Counted from the stretch's first letter, positions 8,635 through 18,274 are shown. The stretch: 64,000 nucleotides of DNA from G965222535 sp965222535 (GCA_965222535.1 OZ244957.1:2542001-2606000), one strand, 5' to 3'. A program made the numbers and translations. The notes: generated by a model from the letters alone, not told the origin.

Positions 8635-11428
8635 TCAATCGTCGCTTGTGGACTCTCCCCGATCAATCGCCGCCATGCGCTTTGCTGCCTCGCGCTTTGC
8701 GGCTTTAATTTCTGCCGCCGTCAAATACAGATGCCACTTAAATGTGCGTAAACTTTCCGCCGCGATTTCGTCACCATTCGCTTTGGCGATGGAATACCAG
8801 ATATACGCCTCGCGCTCATTTGCAATAACGCCTTCACCGTTAGCGTAGGCAAACCCTAAAATAGCTTGCGCTTTCGCAAGTCCTTGTGCGGCGGCTTTGC
8901 GGAACCAGCGCAGCGCTTCCTCGACATCTTGGGCAACGCCTTCGCCGGTAACGTAGGCACCCCCTAACTTATATTGCGCGTCCGCAAGTCCTTGTTCGGC
9001 GGCTTTGCGGTACCAGCGCAGCGCTTCCTCGTCATCTTGGGCAATGCCTTCGCCGTTAGCGTAGGCATTCCCTAAACCAAATTGTGCGTCCGCATCGCCT
9101 TGTTCGGCGGCTTTGCGCCGCCAGCGCAACGCTTCCTCGGCATCTTGGGCAACGCCTTCGCCGAAATAATAGGCAGCCCCTAAATTATTTTGCGCTTTTG
9201 CATGTCCTTGTTCTGCGGCTTTGCGATACCAGCGCAGCGCTGCATTGATATCTTGGGCAATGCCTTCGCCGGAATAATAGGCATTCCCTAAATTAAATTG
9301 CGCGTCCGCAAGTCCTTGTTCGGCGGCTTTGCGATACCAGCGCAGCGCTTCCTCGGCATCTTTGGCAACGCCTTCGCCGAAATAATAGGCTTCCCCTAAA
9401 AGATATTGCGCTCCCGCATGTCCTTGTTCGGCGGCTTTGCGATACCAACGCGCTGCTTCCTCGGCATCTTTGGCAACGCCTTCGCCGAAATAATAGGCAA
9501 CCCCTAAAATAGTTTGCGCTCCCGCATGTCCTTGTTCGGTGGCTTTGCGATACCAGCGCACTGCTTCCTTGGCATCTTGGGCAATGCCTTCGCCATTAGC
9601 GTAGGCAACCCCTACATTAAATTGCGCGTCCGCATGTTTTGCCGATAGCGTAGGCATTCCCTAAACCAAATTGCGCGTCCGCATGGCCTTGTTCGGCGGC
9701 TTTGCGAAACCAACGCAGCGCTTCCTCGACATCTTGGGCAACGCCTTTGCCGATAGCGTAGGCATTCCCTAAACGATATTGCGCGTCTGCATGGCCTTGT
9801 GCGGCGGCTTTGCGAAACCAGCGCGCGGCTTCCTCGGCATCTTTGGCAACGCCTTTGCCGAAATAATAGGCATTCCCTAAACCGAATTGCGCTCCCGCAT
9901 GTCCTTGTTCGGCGGCTTTGCGAACCCAGCGCAGCGCTTCTTCGGCATCTTGGGCAACGCCTTCGCCGATAGCGTAGGCAAGCCCTAAATTAAATTGCGC
10001 TCTCGCAAGTCCTTGTTCGGCAGCTTTGCGAAACCAGCGCAGCGCTTCCTTGGCATCTTGGGCAACGCCTTTGCCGAAATAATAGGCAGCCCCTAAAAGA
10101 TATTGCGCGACCGCATGTCCTTGTGTGGCGGCTTTGCGATACCAGCGCAGCGCTGCATTGATATCTTGGGCAATGCCTTTGCCGTTAGCGTAGGCATTCC
10201 CTAAACCAAATTGCGCGACCACATCGCCTTGTTCGGCTGCTTTGCGAAACCAACGCAGCGCTTCCTCGACATCTTGGGCAACGCCTTCGCCGTTAGCGTA
10301 GGCATTCCCTAAACCGAATTGCGCTCCCGCATGTCCTTGTTCGGCAGCTTTGCGAAACCAGCGCAGCGCTTCCTTGGCATCTTGGGCAACGCCTTTGCCG
10401 AAATAATAGGCAGCCCCTAAAAGATATTGCGCGACCGCATGTCCTTGTGTGGCGGCTTTGCGATACCAGCGCAGCGCTGCATTGATATCTTGGGCAATGC
10501 CTTTGCCGTTAGCGTAGGCATTCCCTAAACCAAATTGCGCGACCACATCGCCTTGTTCGGCGGCTTTGCGATACCAGCGCACCGCAGCACGCATATCTTT
10601 AGCAACGCCTTCGCTGTTAGCGTAGGCACGCCCTAGCTCATATTGCGCCGCTGCAAGTCCTTGTTCGGCGGCTTTGCGATACCAGCGCACCGCAGCACGC
10701 ATATCTTTGGCAACGCCTTTGCCGATAGCGTATGCAACCCCTAAATTATTTTGCGCGTCCGCATGGCCTTGTTCGGCGGCTTTGCGCCACCAGCGCAGCG
10801 CTTCCTCGGCATCTTGGGCAACGCCTTTGCCGTTGGCGTAGGCAAACCCTAAATTGTTTTGCGCCTCCGCAAGTCCTTGTGCGGCGGCTTTGCGATACCA
10901 GCGCGCTGCTTCCCCGGTATCTTGGGCAACGCCTTTACCGTCAGCGTAGGCATTGCCTAAATTAAATTGCGCCCACGCATCGCCTTGTGCAGCGGATTTG
11001 CGCCACCAACGCACCGCAGCGCGCATATCTTGGGCAACGCCTTTGCCGTTAGCGTAGGCATTCCCTAAACCAAATTGCGCGTCCGCATGGCCTTGTTCGG
11101 CTGCTTTGCGAAACCAACGCAGCGCTTCCTCGACATCTTGGGCAACGCCTTTGCCGTTAGCGTAGGCATTCCCTAAACCGAATTGCGCTCCCGCATGTCC
11201 TTGTTCGGCGGCTTTGCGAACCCAGTGCAGCGATTCACCTACATCTTTGGCAACGCCTTCGCCGAAATAATAGGCAGCCCCTAAATTAAATTGCGCATCT
11301 GCATCGCCGCTTGCAGCTAGGCTGCGGGTACATTCCAAACTATCCTCCACTTTGCAGGGGTGATTATCCGCCGCTGCATTGGTTATCAGCAACAGCGATA
11401 ACACCCCTATCAGGGATCGCAATATCAT
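8635..11428 (-). pseudogene. Sel1-repeat (TPR-like) exported protein, frameshifted
   Basis: One long gene of about 25 Sel1 units of 36 aa (pattern GxGVAQDxEEALRWxRKAAEQGxAxAQ). It opens with a Sec-type signal (MILRSLIGVLSLLLITNAAA) and ends in a conserved tail (AYIWYSIAKANG to RMAAIDRG) shared with the intact paralogue at 32214-35159. The 5' part (11428 to 9617) ends out of frame after GNAYAIGK. The rest continues in another frame from about 9640 down to 8635. Comparing units, about 59 bases are missing where 60 would keep the frame, as expected from slippage between repeats. Start ATG 11428 has a strong GGAGGAGAAACA site. Sel1 proteins usually act as protein-binding scaffolds. Confidence 0.85.
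10021..10561. repeat. 217-bp exact internal duplication in Sel1 gene 1
   Basis: Bases 10021-10237 and 10345-10561 read identically, offset by 324 bases, which is exactly three 108-bp Sel1 units. Neighbouring units differ, so this is a recent duplication or gene conversion. Confidence 0.85.
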
Positions 11429-11459
11429 TGTTTCTCCTCCAGTTGACAGCTATCCATGC

Positions 11460-11921
11460 TTCGGGCGGTGCTCTGGCATGGCTTCGGGCGAGGGCTCTGG
11501 GATCTTTTTAATATTTTTAATCCTTTGATGCTAGGCAACGCCTAGCATCAAAGGAGTCTAAGGAGAATAAGGAGGGTAAAGACGTTGGTATTGGGGGAAG
11601 CCTGCTATTGGCAATGCGCCGATGTATCGGAGAAGAAGAACCCTCCAGCGGTAATTTCATGGTGCCGCTGACCGGTCTATGCCGGTCAGCGAACGATGCG
11701 CCGTTAGGCGCTCCTTATTAAAAAATAAAAAAACACAGTCCCTCCTAACCTACCTGAACGCTGTACTCCCTTCCCCCAAACCCCTAACCCCAGTACAGCT
11801 TTCGCTTTCGGCTTAGCGTCGTGCAGGGCCTCGGGTTTCGGGTAAGGCTCTGGGATAGTGGAGGGCGGGACTCTGGAATTGAGGGCAATGCGCTGGTGTT
11901 CTGGAGAAGATCCTTAAAAAT
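11460..11921. repeat. Dispersed element between Sel1 gene 1 and pth
   Basis: Palindrome at 11522-11554 with the same arms as the other copies but the centre inverted (GGCAACGCC instead of GGCGTTGCC). It continues with AGGAGTCTAAGGAGAATAAGGAGGG and the family A core with both hairpins (about 11655-11715). A CCCTTCCCCCAAACCCCTAA block and a GCTCTGG-rich end follow. It has the same orientation as the copy on the other side of the Sel1 gene. The following CCTTCCCCC run continues into the last codons of pth. Confidence 0.8.
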
Positions 11922-12551
11922 TCAAACGCTCCCTTCCCCCAAATCCCCATCCCGCTGAGGCTTTTCGAAACTTCCTTGGTGCAAGTAAGTCATGGCGATT
12001 TCCAGTTCGCCGCTGATGATCGTTGGCCAGTGATAAAGCGTACGCTCAATGGTTTGTTCAATAGCTAGTTGCTGTTCGCCATCAGGCGGCGTCAATACGT
12101 ACGGGATAACCCGATCTTTGCTCCCGGGATGACCAATGCCGATGCGAACGCGGCTGAAGGCGTTACACTTGAGCACGGCGATAGTATCGCGCAGCCCATT
12201 GTGACCGCCGTGGCCGCCGCCGCGCTTGAGCTTTACACTGCCCGCGGGTAGATCGATATCGTCATGCACGATCAGCAACTCGTCTGGCGCAACAGCAAAG
12301 TACTGGGCGATCGCAGCGATCGCCAGACCGCTGCGATTCATGCCGGTGGTGGGCTTAAACAAGCGCATCCCAGCGCCTTGCGGGAGTGGGATGCGGCACT
12401 GCTCGCCGTGGCAGCGGGCGATAGCGGTAAAACGCTGCTGGTGCTGCGCCGCCAGCGCATCCAGCAACCACTGCCCGGCATTATGGCGCGTCCTTGCATA
12501 TTGCGCTCCCGGGTTCCCGAGACCGACAACACACCTGAAAGTTGCTCCCAT
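11922..12551 (-). CDS. pth: Peptidyl-tRNA hydrolase
   Basis: Releases tRNA from peptidyl-tRNAs dropped by ribosomes. Visible key residues are N13 (GLGNPG), catalytic H23 (TRHNAG), N72 (TTGMNRSG), D97 (IVHDDIDLP) and N118 (GGHNGL). At 209 aa it is longer than the usual 190-200. The last 16 or so residues (SFEKPQRDGDLGEGSV) are encoded by sequence of the dispersed repeat type (GGGATGGGGATTTGGGGGAAGGG), so the C-terminus and stop appear to come from an element. rplY lies 81 bases upstream in the same direction. Confidence 0.94.
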   Translation of the reverse strand: MGATFRCVVGLGNPGAQYARTRHNAGQWLLDALAAQHQQRFTAIARCHGEQCRIPLPQGAGMRLFKPTTGMNRSGLAIAAIAQYFAVAPDELLIVHDDIDLPAGSVKLKRGGGHGGHNGLRDTIAVLKCNAFSRVRIGIGHPGSKDRVIPYVLTPPDGEQQLAIEQTIERTLYHWPTIISGELEIAMTYLHQGSFEKPQRDGDLGEGSV

Positions 12552-12632
12552 CTAAGCTATATGGCGGCGTTCAATGCTTGCCATGCTTGCCATCAGCGGA
12601 AAACGCACGTCTTTGAGAGTCTTTGAGGGGCT

Positions 12633-13250
12633 TCAGGCGGTGTCTTCTTCTTCAGGTTCAACAGTTTGTTTTTGGGCATACTGTACCCTGACCACGGGTT
12701 GATCGTTTTCCGTACTGTCTTGCAGAGCCGTTAGCTGCACCTTTGGCGGCAGAGTTAGTTCCGATAAGTGCAGCACTTCGCCAATATTTAGGTTGCTGAT
12801 ATCGACTTCAATATGCTCAGGCAGGTCGCGTGTCATGCAGGCGATCTCAACATCCAGCAACAGGTAGTCGATAAACCCGCCCGTTTTCGCGCCAACGCAA
12901 GCATCTTCGCCTTTGAACAACAAGGGAACGTTCATGCGCAATTCATCTTTGGCGCTTACTCGCAGAAAATCCATGTGGATTATTTGCGAGCTTATGGGGT
13001 CGCGCTGCACGGCTTTGACGACTACAGATGCAGGTGCTGATTGATCGGCAATAGAGAGTTTTAGCACATGAGAGAAGAAGGCCGGGTTATTGGTGCGGTG
13101 GCGGATCTGATTGGCGTTGACCACAATGTGTTGTGGTTCTTGGTGACCGCCATACACGATCGCCGGGAATTCACCTTGGTAGCGCAGGCGGCGCGAAGCA
13201 CGGGTGCCAACGCTTTGGCGCGGCTCAGCCGTGATTTCAAATTGGTCCAT
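12633..13250 (-). CDS. rplY: 50S ribosomal protein L25/general stress protein Ctc
   Basis: 5S-rRNA-binding ribosomal protein of the longer two-domain TL5/CTC type. An L25 domain (about residues 1-95, with YQGEFPAIVYGG) is followed by a beta-rich C-terminal domain (VPLLFKGEDACVGAKTGGFIDYLLLDVEIAC) and an acidic tail. ATG at 13250 follows TGGAG; the frame runs further upstream but lacks homology there. It heads the rplY-pth group. The usual upstream prs is absent. Confidence 0.93.
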   Translation of the reverse strand: MDQFEITAEPRQSVGTRASRRLRYQGEFPAIVYGGHQEPQHIVVNANQIRHRTNNPAFFSHVLKLSIADQSAPASVVVKAVQRDPISSQIIHMDFLRVSAKDELRMNVPLLFKGEDACVGAKTGGFIDYLLLDVEIACMTRDLPEHIEVDISNLNIGEVLHLSELTLPPKVQLTALQDSTENDQPVVRVQYAQKQTVEPEEEDTA

Positions 13251-13528
13251 CTCGGGGCTCCAGAAAAGATCGCTGAAAAATAGTGCAACAGCAGCGGTAA
13301 GGGGAACGCGATCACAAGGTCGAGCGGCATTCAGAGGCTTTTTTGCTGACTCTTTTAAGACCTTGGTTACAGGGCGCTTATGATACCATAAGCAGGTTAA
13401 AGTCTGCGCGGTAAACGGCGGCGGCGCGTTATCGCAGCCGGATGTCTGGCGAGTGTTCACGGCGCTTAAAAAAGCCGTTGTGCTTTAAATCACAAGCACG
13501 TGATCGAGCCTCTTACGCAATATCGGAC

Positions 13529-14041
13529 ATGCTGGCGAACGTTAAATTACTGGATCACGGGAAGGCACTGGCGCTGACTTGGAAGGATGGACGTCAAGCC
13601 CGCTTTCATGCCCTGTGGCTGCGTTACAATGCAACCGATACGTTAACGCGTTCAGCCCAAAATGGCCAACGCCTGATCTCGTTGCTTTCGATCCCGCAAA
13701 GCATTGTGATCGATCGCGCATCGATCAGCGGCAATGACAATACGCAACTGCACCTGCGCTTCCAGCCGGGCTGCGCTGAGATTGCGTTTTCAGCCGCATG
13801 GCTGCGCCAGCACGCCTATGATCGCCCGCGGTCGCATCAACAGCAAGCCTGGTGCCCGCCAACGGTTGAGCGCTGGGACAGTGCTTTGGATCTTCGCAGT
13901 ACGCGCCAATCCTATCAGCAGTTGCGCCGCTCGCCAGAGTGCTTAGCCCGCTGGCTGCATGGGGTGCGGCACCTCTGCGGATTACTTCGCCTGCCTGTCG
14001 CCGGCCTCGGTGGATTCGCTGCGCTTGCAGGGGCGCGATGA
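13529..14041 (+). pseudogene. Remnant of a gamma-butyrobetaine hydroxylase-like protein (N-terminal domain only)
   Basis: The N-terminal about 100 residues (KLLDHGKALALTWKDGR, FHALWLRYNA, NGQRLISLLSIP, FSAAWLRQHAYD) match the GBBH-like N-terminal domain that precedes a TauD-type Fe(II)/2-oxoglutarate oxygenase. The start of the next domain (SPECLARWLHGVRH) is recognisable, but the frame then ends. Nothing like the HxD...H catalytic domain follows before the next gene. A 20-bp tandem duplication (TTTCGAGCGCCAACCGCACC, about 14062-14101) lies just after the break. With choline sulfatase and a Rieske oxygenase nearby it hints at former quaternary-amine metabolism. Confidence 0.6.
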
Positions 14042-14233
14042 GCGCTGCCGAAGCCGCCGCTTTCGAGCGCCAACCGCACCTTTCGAGCGCCAACCGCACC
14101 TTTCGCTGTGCCTCAACGTGCGCCGCTGGGACGATGCGGCGAAGGTCGCAGGGCGTGCAACGCCTGATTTTGCGGAATACTTCGAGGGTGCAGCGCGTGG
14201 CCTATGGCTAGGCTCCATAGGGTCGTCAGTAGG

Positions 14234-14743
14234 ATGCCGCAGGTGTTGAGCAGCGAAGAAAGCGTCACCATCGTAGATGATCGCAACCGCGTCATTGGCG
14301 CCGCGCCACGCTGGCGTATGCGCCGTGAGCGGTTGCCCCATCGCGCCACGTTTATTTTTGTTTTCGCCACGGATGGAAGGTTGCTGATCCAGCGCCGCAG
14401 CGCTGACAAAGACCTTTATCCTAGCTACTACGACCTCGCCGCTGGAGGGGTTGTGGCGGCCGGAGAAGACTATGCCCGCTGCGCCTGCCGTGAGGCCGAA
14501 GAAGAGCTCGGCATCAGCGATCACCCGCTCGAAGAGCAACGCGAGTTTTATTACGAAGACGCTGACAGCCGCTGCTTCGGGCGCATCTACCATTGCCGCC
14601 ACGATGGGCCTTTCCGTTTACAAACCGCAGAGATCAGCGAAGCGTTCTTCGTCGCAAAAGCGCAGCTTAATCGCTGGTCGCCGCTTAGCCCCGATACCCG
14701 CTACGCTTTCGCACGGCTGCTGCCAAGCGGCGCTCTGGCATAG
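14234..14743 (+). CDS. Nudix hydrolase, YfcD-like
   Basis: About 169 aa from ATG 14234. The Nudix box starts GGVVAAGEDY and ends REAEEELGI, with spacing GX5EX7REUXEEXGU intact. The opening (VTIVDDRNRVIGAAPR), the HRATFIFVFATDGRLLIQRR strand and FYYEDADSRCFGRIYHC resemble E. coli YfcD and the related IPP-isomerase-like Nudix branch. The substrate is unknown. An ATG at 14204 is also possible. Confidence 0.85.
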   Translation: MPQVLSSEESVTIVDDRNRVIGAAPRWRMRRERLPHRATFIFVFATDGRLLIQRRSADKDLYPSYYDLAAGGVVAAGEDYARCACREAEEELGISDHPLEEQREFYYEDADSRCFGRIYHCRHDGPFRLQTAEISEAFFVAKAQLNRWSPLSPDTRYAFARLLPSGALA

Positions 14744-14873
14744 TGGAGGGCGGGGCTCTGGCAGCGGAGCTATAACCGAAAAATGACCTTTCCAGCAGCT
14801 ATTTCATGGTGCCGTTAGGCGCTCCTTATTAAAATTAAAAACAATCCAGCGAACGGTGCGCCTTCGCTGCGAG
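14744..14873. repeat. Family A remnant with an IS256-end-like sequence
   Basis: GCTCTGGCATAGTGGAGGGCGGGGCTCTGG is followed by GAGCTATAACCGAAA (about 14765), which matches the right inverted repeat of the IS at 4571-5961 read inwards. A broken family A core (TTTCATGGTGCCGTTAGGCGCTCC) and an A-rich tail come next. Confidence 0.55.
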
Positions 14874-15340
14874 CTATGCGGAGCTACGTTTACAGATTGG
14901 TGCTATGTTGGCATCGACCAGTAGATTCTTGTGTTCTTCTCTTTGGTATATACGAGGTATTTTTACGTCTTTGGGGTAGAAGGTTTTATCCTTCAGGAAT
15001 TTAATCAATGCACCGTCTTTGGTGCAAACGAGGCAGCATTTAGAAACAATCACGATGGCGATGATATGAGGGTCGTTGCATTTTCCATGTAGTGGCGTGT
15101 CCTCTAGCTTTTGCTGTTCGGCATTTACGTCAGTGTCTCCCACCTTGCAGATTTTTCCTGACCTACTCATTTCAGCCAATATCGTTTGGTATTTTGGCAT
15201 TTTTTTAGCTCTTCTTTGTATTTTGTTCCTCCATAAACGATCTTCCCTTTGCCCTCGTTGATCCAGTTAAATACTGGACAGAGCTCAGGTTCACGTTTGA
15301 GTACGGAAGGTAAAGCGTTAGCATCAATAATAATGCACAT
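14874..15340 (-). CDS. PIN-like nuclease, frame change at an A7 run
   Basis: The ORF from ATG 15340 (MCIIIDANALPSVL) ends shortly after EELKK at CTAAAAAAATGCC (about 15199-15210). The -1 frame continues from that point to 14874. Joined, they give a 155-aa protein with the four acidic PIN residues: D6 (IIIDAN), E44 (KEELKK), D90 (CNDPHIIA) and D109 (CTKDGALIKFLKD). The first two lie before the shift and the last two after, so neither half is a whole nuclease. A_AAA_AAA is a classical -1 slippery heptamer; a homopolymer error or a real mutation would look the same. The start lies one base after the stop of the ATPase gene, so translation is coupled. It is likely the toxic effector of the pair. 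Confidence 0.65.
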
Positions 15341-15341
15341 A

Positions 15342-16649
15342 TCATAGCTCCAGCAAATCCATGGTTTCATGGATGAAGAACTCCCGATAGGCTTCGGGCT
15401 GATCATCAGGAAGCTCACCATTTTCGTCGATCGCAATCGTATAGATACGGTTCCCAGAAGCGTCTCGGTGAAAAAACAGGATCTGGCTTTTGGGTTTAGA
15501 TTCACTCTTTTTACGATAATTCATCCGCAATCGGTCAATGATGTAATCGCTGTGGGTCTCAATAAAAAACGTCTTGTTTTCAGTAACCGCCAGTTCAAAG
15601 AGCGCATCGCCAAGGGCAGCCTGTGCTTTGGGGTGTAAATGCACTTCCGGTTGTTGGATTGCATACCAGGTGCCGAGAGGTCTTGCAAACAGCTCTACGA
15701 TTACCGGAAGTGATTGGGAGACCCCATACCCTACGAAGTTAATGTTGATAGGGTTTTTGTTCAATACAACATCCAACTCAAAAGGGGCGGTACCGCCACG
15801 GCCGTATGGTTTGATGGAGATCGATTCGAACAGGCCGCTGTTTTTTCCGAATGTTTCGATAAACGATCGAAAATTATTGACCTCCCCCTTTTTTTCGAAC
15901 AAGCGCTTGATCAGGTACGGGGTGTGCTTGCCTTCAGCGGAAAAATTTGGTCCGGATTCGTCGTAAATCGATTGAGGCTTGGTTCTTACCGGTGCCAGCC
16001 AAGCCGTATTTTCAAATAATATTTGGAGGGGTGTATCAAAAATATGTGTACGTTTTTCTTTATCAGAATTCATGGTTTTAATGAAGTTTGTAAGAAAGAA
16101 CAAGGGGACATTTAATAAACCTTTCGGAGCAACCGAGTAGTCCTTACCGCCTTTATCTGTTTTATACGCTGTAACCCATGTTGAAAAGATCTGGCGAATG
16201 AAGCTTTCGCAGTCATCTGTTTCCGTTACTTTGCGTTGTTTGTATTTGATCTGGTTTGGGCCTATTTTGATCCGAAATTCCGTACCGCCTTGGTACGATA
16301 TGTACATTGCAGGTTGTGGCAATCCTTGTTTCTCAGTGAAGGTGAGCAGGAATGCTTCGATAGCAGTATCTTCACTGTCTTCGGCTGGTGCCCCATCATC
16401 AATCCATCCGATGCTGAAGTAGCTCCGATCCTCGGCATTGATACTGACAATATCTTCAAACTGGCCGAGTTTTATCTCATCGGTATTGAAGTTATTACGG
16501 AACCAAAAAGTCTCGGTGGTGAGTAGCTTCAGCAAGCTGAGCAATGAAGTTTTGCCGGTGCTGTTTTCTCCGACCAGAAAGCTGATGTCACAGAGAGGGA
16601 TATAGGTATCGGAAATCCCCCGGAAATTGTCTATATACAGATGTTTCAT
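15342..16649 (-). CDS. OLD/ABC-like AAA ATPase of a two-gene module
   Basis: A 435-aa P-loop ATPase of the overcoming-lysogenization-defect/RecF-like group. It begins MKHLYIDNFRGI with Walker A GENSTGKTS at about 27-35. A Q-loop and insertion region follow. Near the C-terminus are Walker B YAIQQPEVHLHPKAQ and FIETHSDYIIDRLR (the conserved ETHSD). ATG 16649 has GGAG ten bases upstream. Base composition is lower in GC than the neighbours, consistent with transfer. The downstream PIN-like gene is translationally coupled. ATPases of this type pair with nucleases in phage-defence and toxin-antitoxin systems; no known system was assigned with certainty. Confidence 0.85.
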   Translation of the reverse strand: MKHLYIDNFRGISDTYIPLCDISFLVGENSTGKTSLLSLLKLLTTETFWFRNNFNTDEIKLGQFEDIVSINAEDRSYFSIGWIDDGAPAEDSEDTAIEAFLLTFTEKQGLPQPAMYISYQGGTEFRIKIGPNQIKYKQRKVTETDDCESFIRQIFSTWVTAYKTDKGGKDYSVAPKGLLNVPLFFLTNFIKTMNSDKEKRTHIFDTPLQILFENTAWLAPVRTKPQSIYDESGPNFSAEGKHTPYLIKRLFEKKGEVNNFRSFIETFGKNSGLFESISIKPYGRGGTAPFELDVVLNKNPININFVGYGVSQSLPVIVELFARPLGTWYAIQQPEVHLHPKAQAALGDALFELAVTENKTFFIETHSDYIIDRLRMNYRKKSESKPKSQILFFHRDASGNRIYTIAIDENGELPDDQPEAYREFFIHETMDLLEL

Positions 16650-16721
16650 GGTGTGCTCCATAACTCCGGTCTGGAGGGCGGTGACCAACGGGCGGCATAG
16701 ACCTTGTTTTTGACAGGCGGG

Positions 16722-18233
16722 TTACGGGAAGCGTGCCCGCTTTTCAAGCTCAGCGATTGGCAGTGTGTCGCGTACGTAGCTCTTGCTGGCGTCTTCAAAC
16801 GGCTGGAAGTCCCAGCTTATCTCTTGCTGACGCATGACCTTGCGGATCAGTTTGCGCCGCCGCTGGCTCTCAAGCACTGCATTTTTAAGCGCCGCGATAT
16901 CGTAGTTGGTTTTAATTTCGCGCAGCCAATCACTGGCGTAGTCGGGAGACTGTGCATCAGTCGCTAGGTTGTAGCGCTCCAGTGGATCGGCGGCGAGATC
17001 GTAACACTGCAGCGGGTCGCATTCGGCGTAGATCAGCTTGTTGGTCGCGCGTCGGATCATGAATAGCGGGGTGTCTGTGCCCTCGGCGTAGTATTCGCCA
17101 ATGGCCTCGTCGTGCCCGCTGTTGCCGCTAAGATGCGGTAGCAGCGAACGCCCTTCGAGCGCTGTTACATAGCTGCCGGATTTGCCGTTGCGTGCTATTT
17201 CGACCAGCGTCGGCAGCAGATCGACGAGTGATACCGCATGCGGTATGCGGCGATGGGTGAACAGCGCCGGCGCGTGCACGATCAGCGGTACGCGCGCCGA
17301 GTTTTCAAAAAACGACATCTTGAACCACATACCGCGCTCGCCAAGCATGTCGCCGTGATCCGAGGTCAGCATGATGATCGTATTGTCGGCGAATCCGGCA
17401 TCGCTGATGGTGTTGACCAACTGTGCTACTTTATCGTCAATGTCAGCGATGGAGCCGTAGTAAGCACGGCGGGCGGCGCGGATAGTGCTCTCGTCAAGCG
17501 CAATGTTGTCGGCGCTGTAGGTGCGGCGCAGCCGCGCCGAATGGGGATCCTCGGCGACCTCGCCATACGCCAGCCGTGGCGCATCAATGTCCATGCCGTT
17601 GTATCGATCCCAGTGCTGCTGGCGGCATAAGTAAGGATCATGCGGCTGGATCATCGATACCGTCAGCATGAAAGGGCGTGGATTGCCCTGCCGCGCCTGA
17701 TCGAACAGGAAGCGCTGTGCTTTGAAAATCGCATCGTCGTCGTAGTCGAGGTACATCGAGCGCGTGCATACGCCAGCCTTGGTTACGACTTCCATTGTGT
17801 GATACCAGTCCAGCCGCTGTGGATGGCGATCCCATTCGGGATGCCAGGCGAAATCCGCCGAGTAGACATCGGTGGTCAAACGCTCGCCGAAGCCGTGCAA
17901 TTGATCAGGGCCAACGAAATGCATCTTACCGCTTAGACAGGAGTGATAGCCCTCAACGGCTAAGTAATGCGCAAACGTTGGGATTTCGGAGGAGAATTCG
18001 GTGGCATTGTCCCAAGCGGCGATTTTCGACGGCAGCCGACCGCTCATCATCACCATCCGCGCCGGCGCACACAGCGGCGAATTGGTGTATGCGGCATCGA
18101 ATACCACCCCATTAGCGGCTAGGCGATCGATCGCCGGCGTTTGCACTATCGGGTGACCGTAGCAGGGCAGAAACTGTGGTGCCAGCTGATCTGCCATGAT
18201 CAGCACAATATTGGGCTTGGCGGGGTGTTTCAT
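16722..18233 (-). CDS. betC: Choline sulfatase
   Basis: Hydrolyses choline-O-sulfate to choline and sulfate. The 503-aa sulfatase has the formylglycine motif CAPAR with Cys at residue 55, metal ligand D15 in LIMADQ, and SGKMHFVGPDQLHGFGERLTTDVY, a signature block of choline sulfatases. The later TSDHGDMLGERGMWFK supplies further metal ligands. ATG 18233 gives the usual MKxPNIVLIMADQ start. No signal peptide is seen, so it is probably cytoplasmic. It diverges from the Rieske oxygenase gene. Confidence 0.9.
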   Translation of the reverse strand: MKHPAKPNIVLIMADQLAPQFLPCYGHPIVQTPAIDRLAANGVVFDAAYTNSPLCAPARMVMMSGRLPSKIAAWDNATEFSSEIPTFAHYLAVEGYHSCLSGKMHFVGPDQLHGFGERLTTDVYSADFAWHPEWDRHPQRLDWYHTMEVVTKAGVCTRSMYLDYDDDAIFKAQRFLFDQARQGNPRPFMLTVSMIQPHDPYLCRQQHWDRYNGMDIDAPRLAYGEVAEDPHSARLRRTYSADNIALDESTIRAARRAYYGSIADIDDKVAQLVNTISDAGFADNTIIMLTSDHGDMLGERGMWFKMSFFENSARVPLIVHAPALFTHRRIPHAVSLVDLLPTLVEIARNGKSGSYVTALEGRSLLPHLSGNSGHDEAIGEYYAEGTDTPLFMIRRATNKLIYAECDPLQCYDLAADPLERYNLATDAQSPDYASDWLREIKTNYDIAALKNAVLESQRRRKLIRKVMRQQEISWDFQPFEDASKSYVRDTLPIAELEKRARFP

Positions 18234-18274
18234 GTTCGTTGGTTCACTCCAAGGCAAAAGGGGTGGAGGATATT

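Noticed and set aside
8635..11428. Regularly spaced DNA repeats resembling a CRISPR array
   Set aside because: The 108-bp period is in phase with Sel1 protein units, and the repeats are not constant short repeats with unique spacers.
14874..16649. Assignment of the ATPase/PIN pair to a named defence system such as PARIS or Septu
   Set aside because: PARIS uses a TOPRIM and Septu an HNH partner. The partner here has a PIN pattern, so a name would be a guess.
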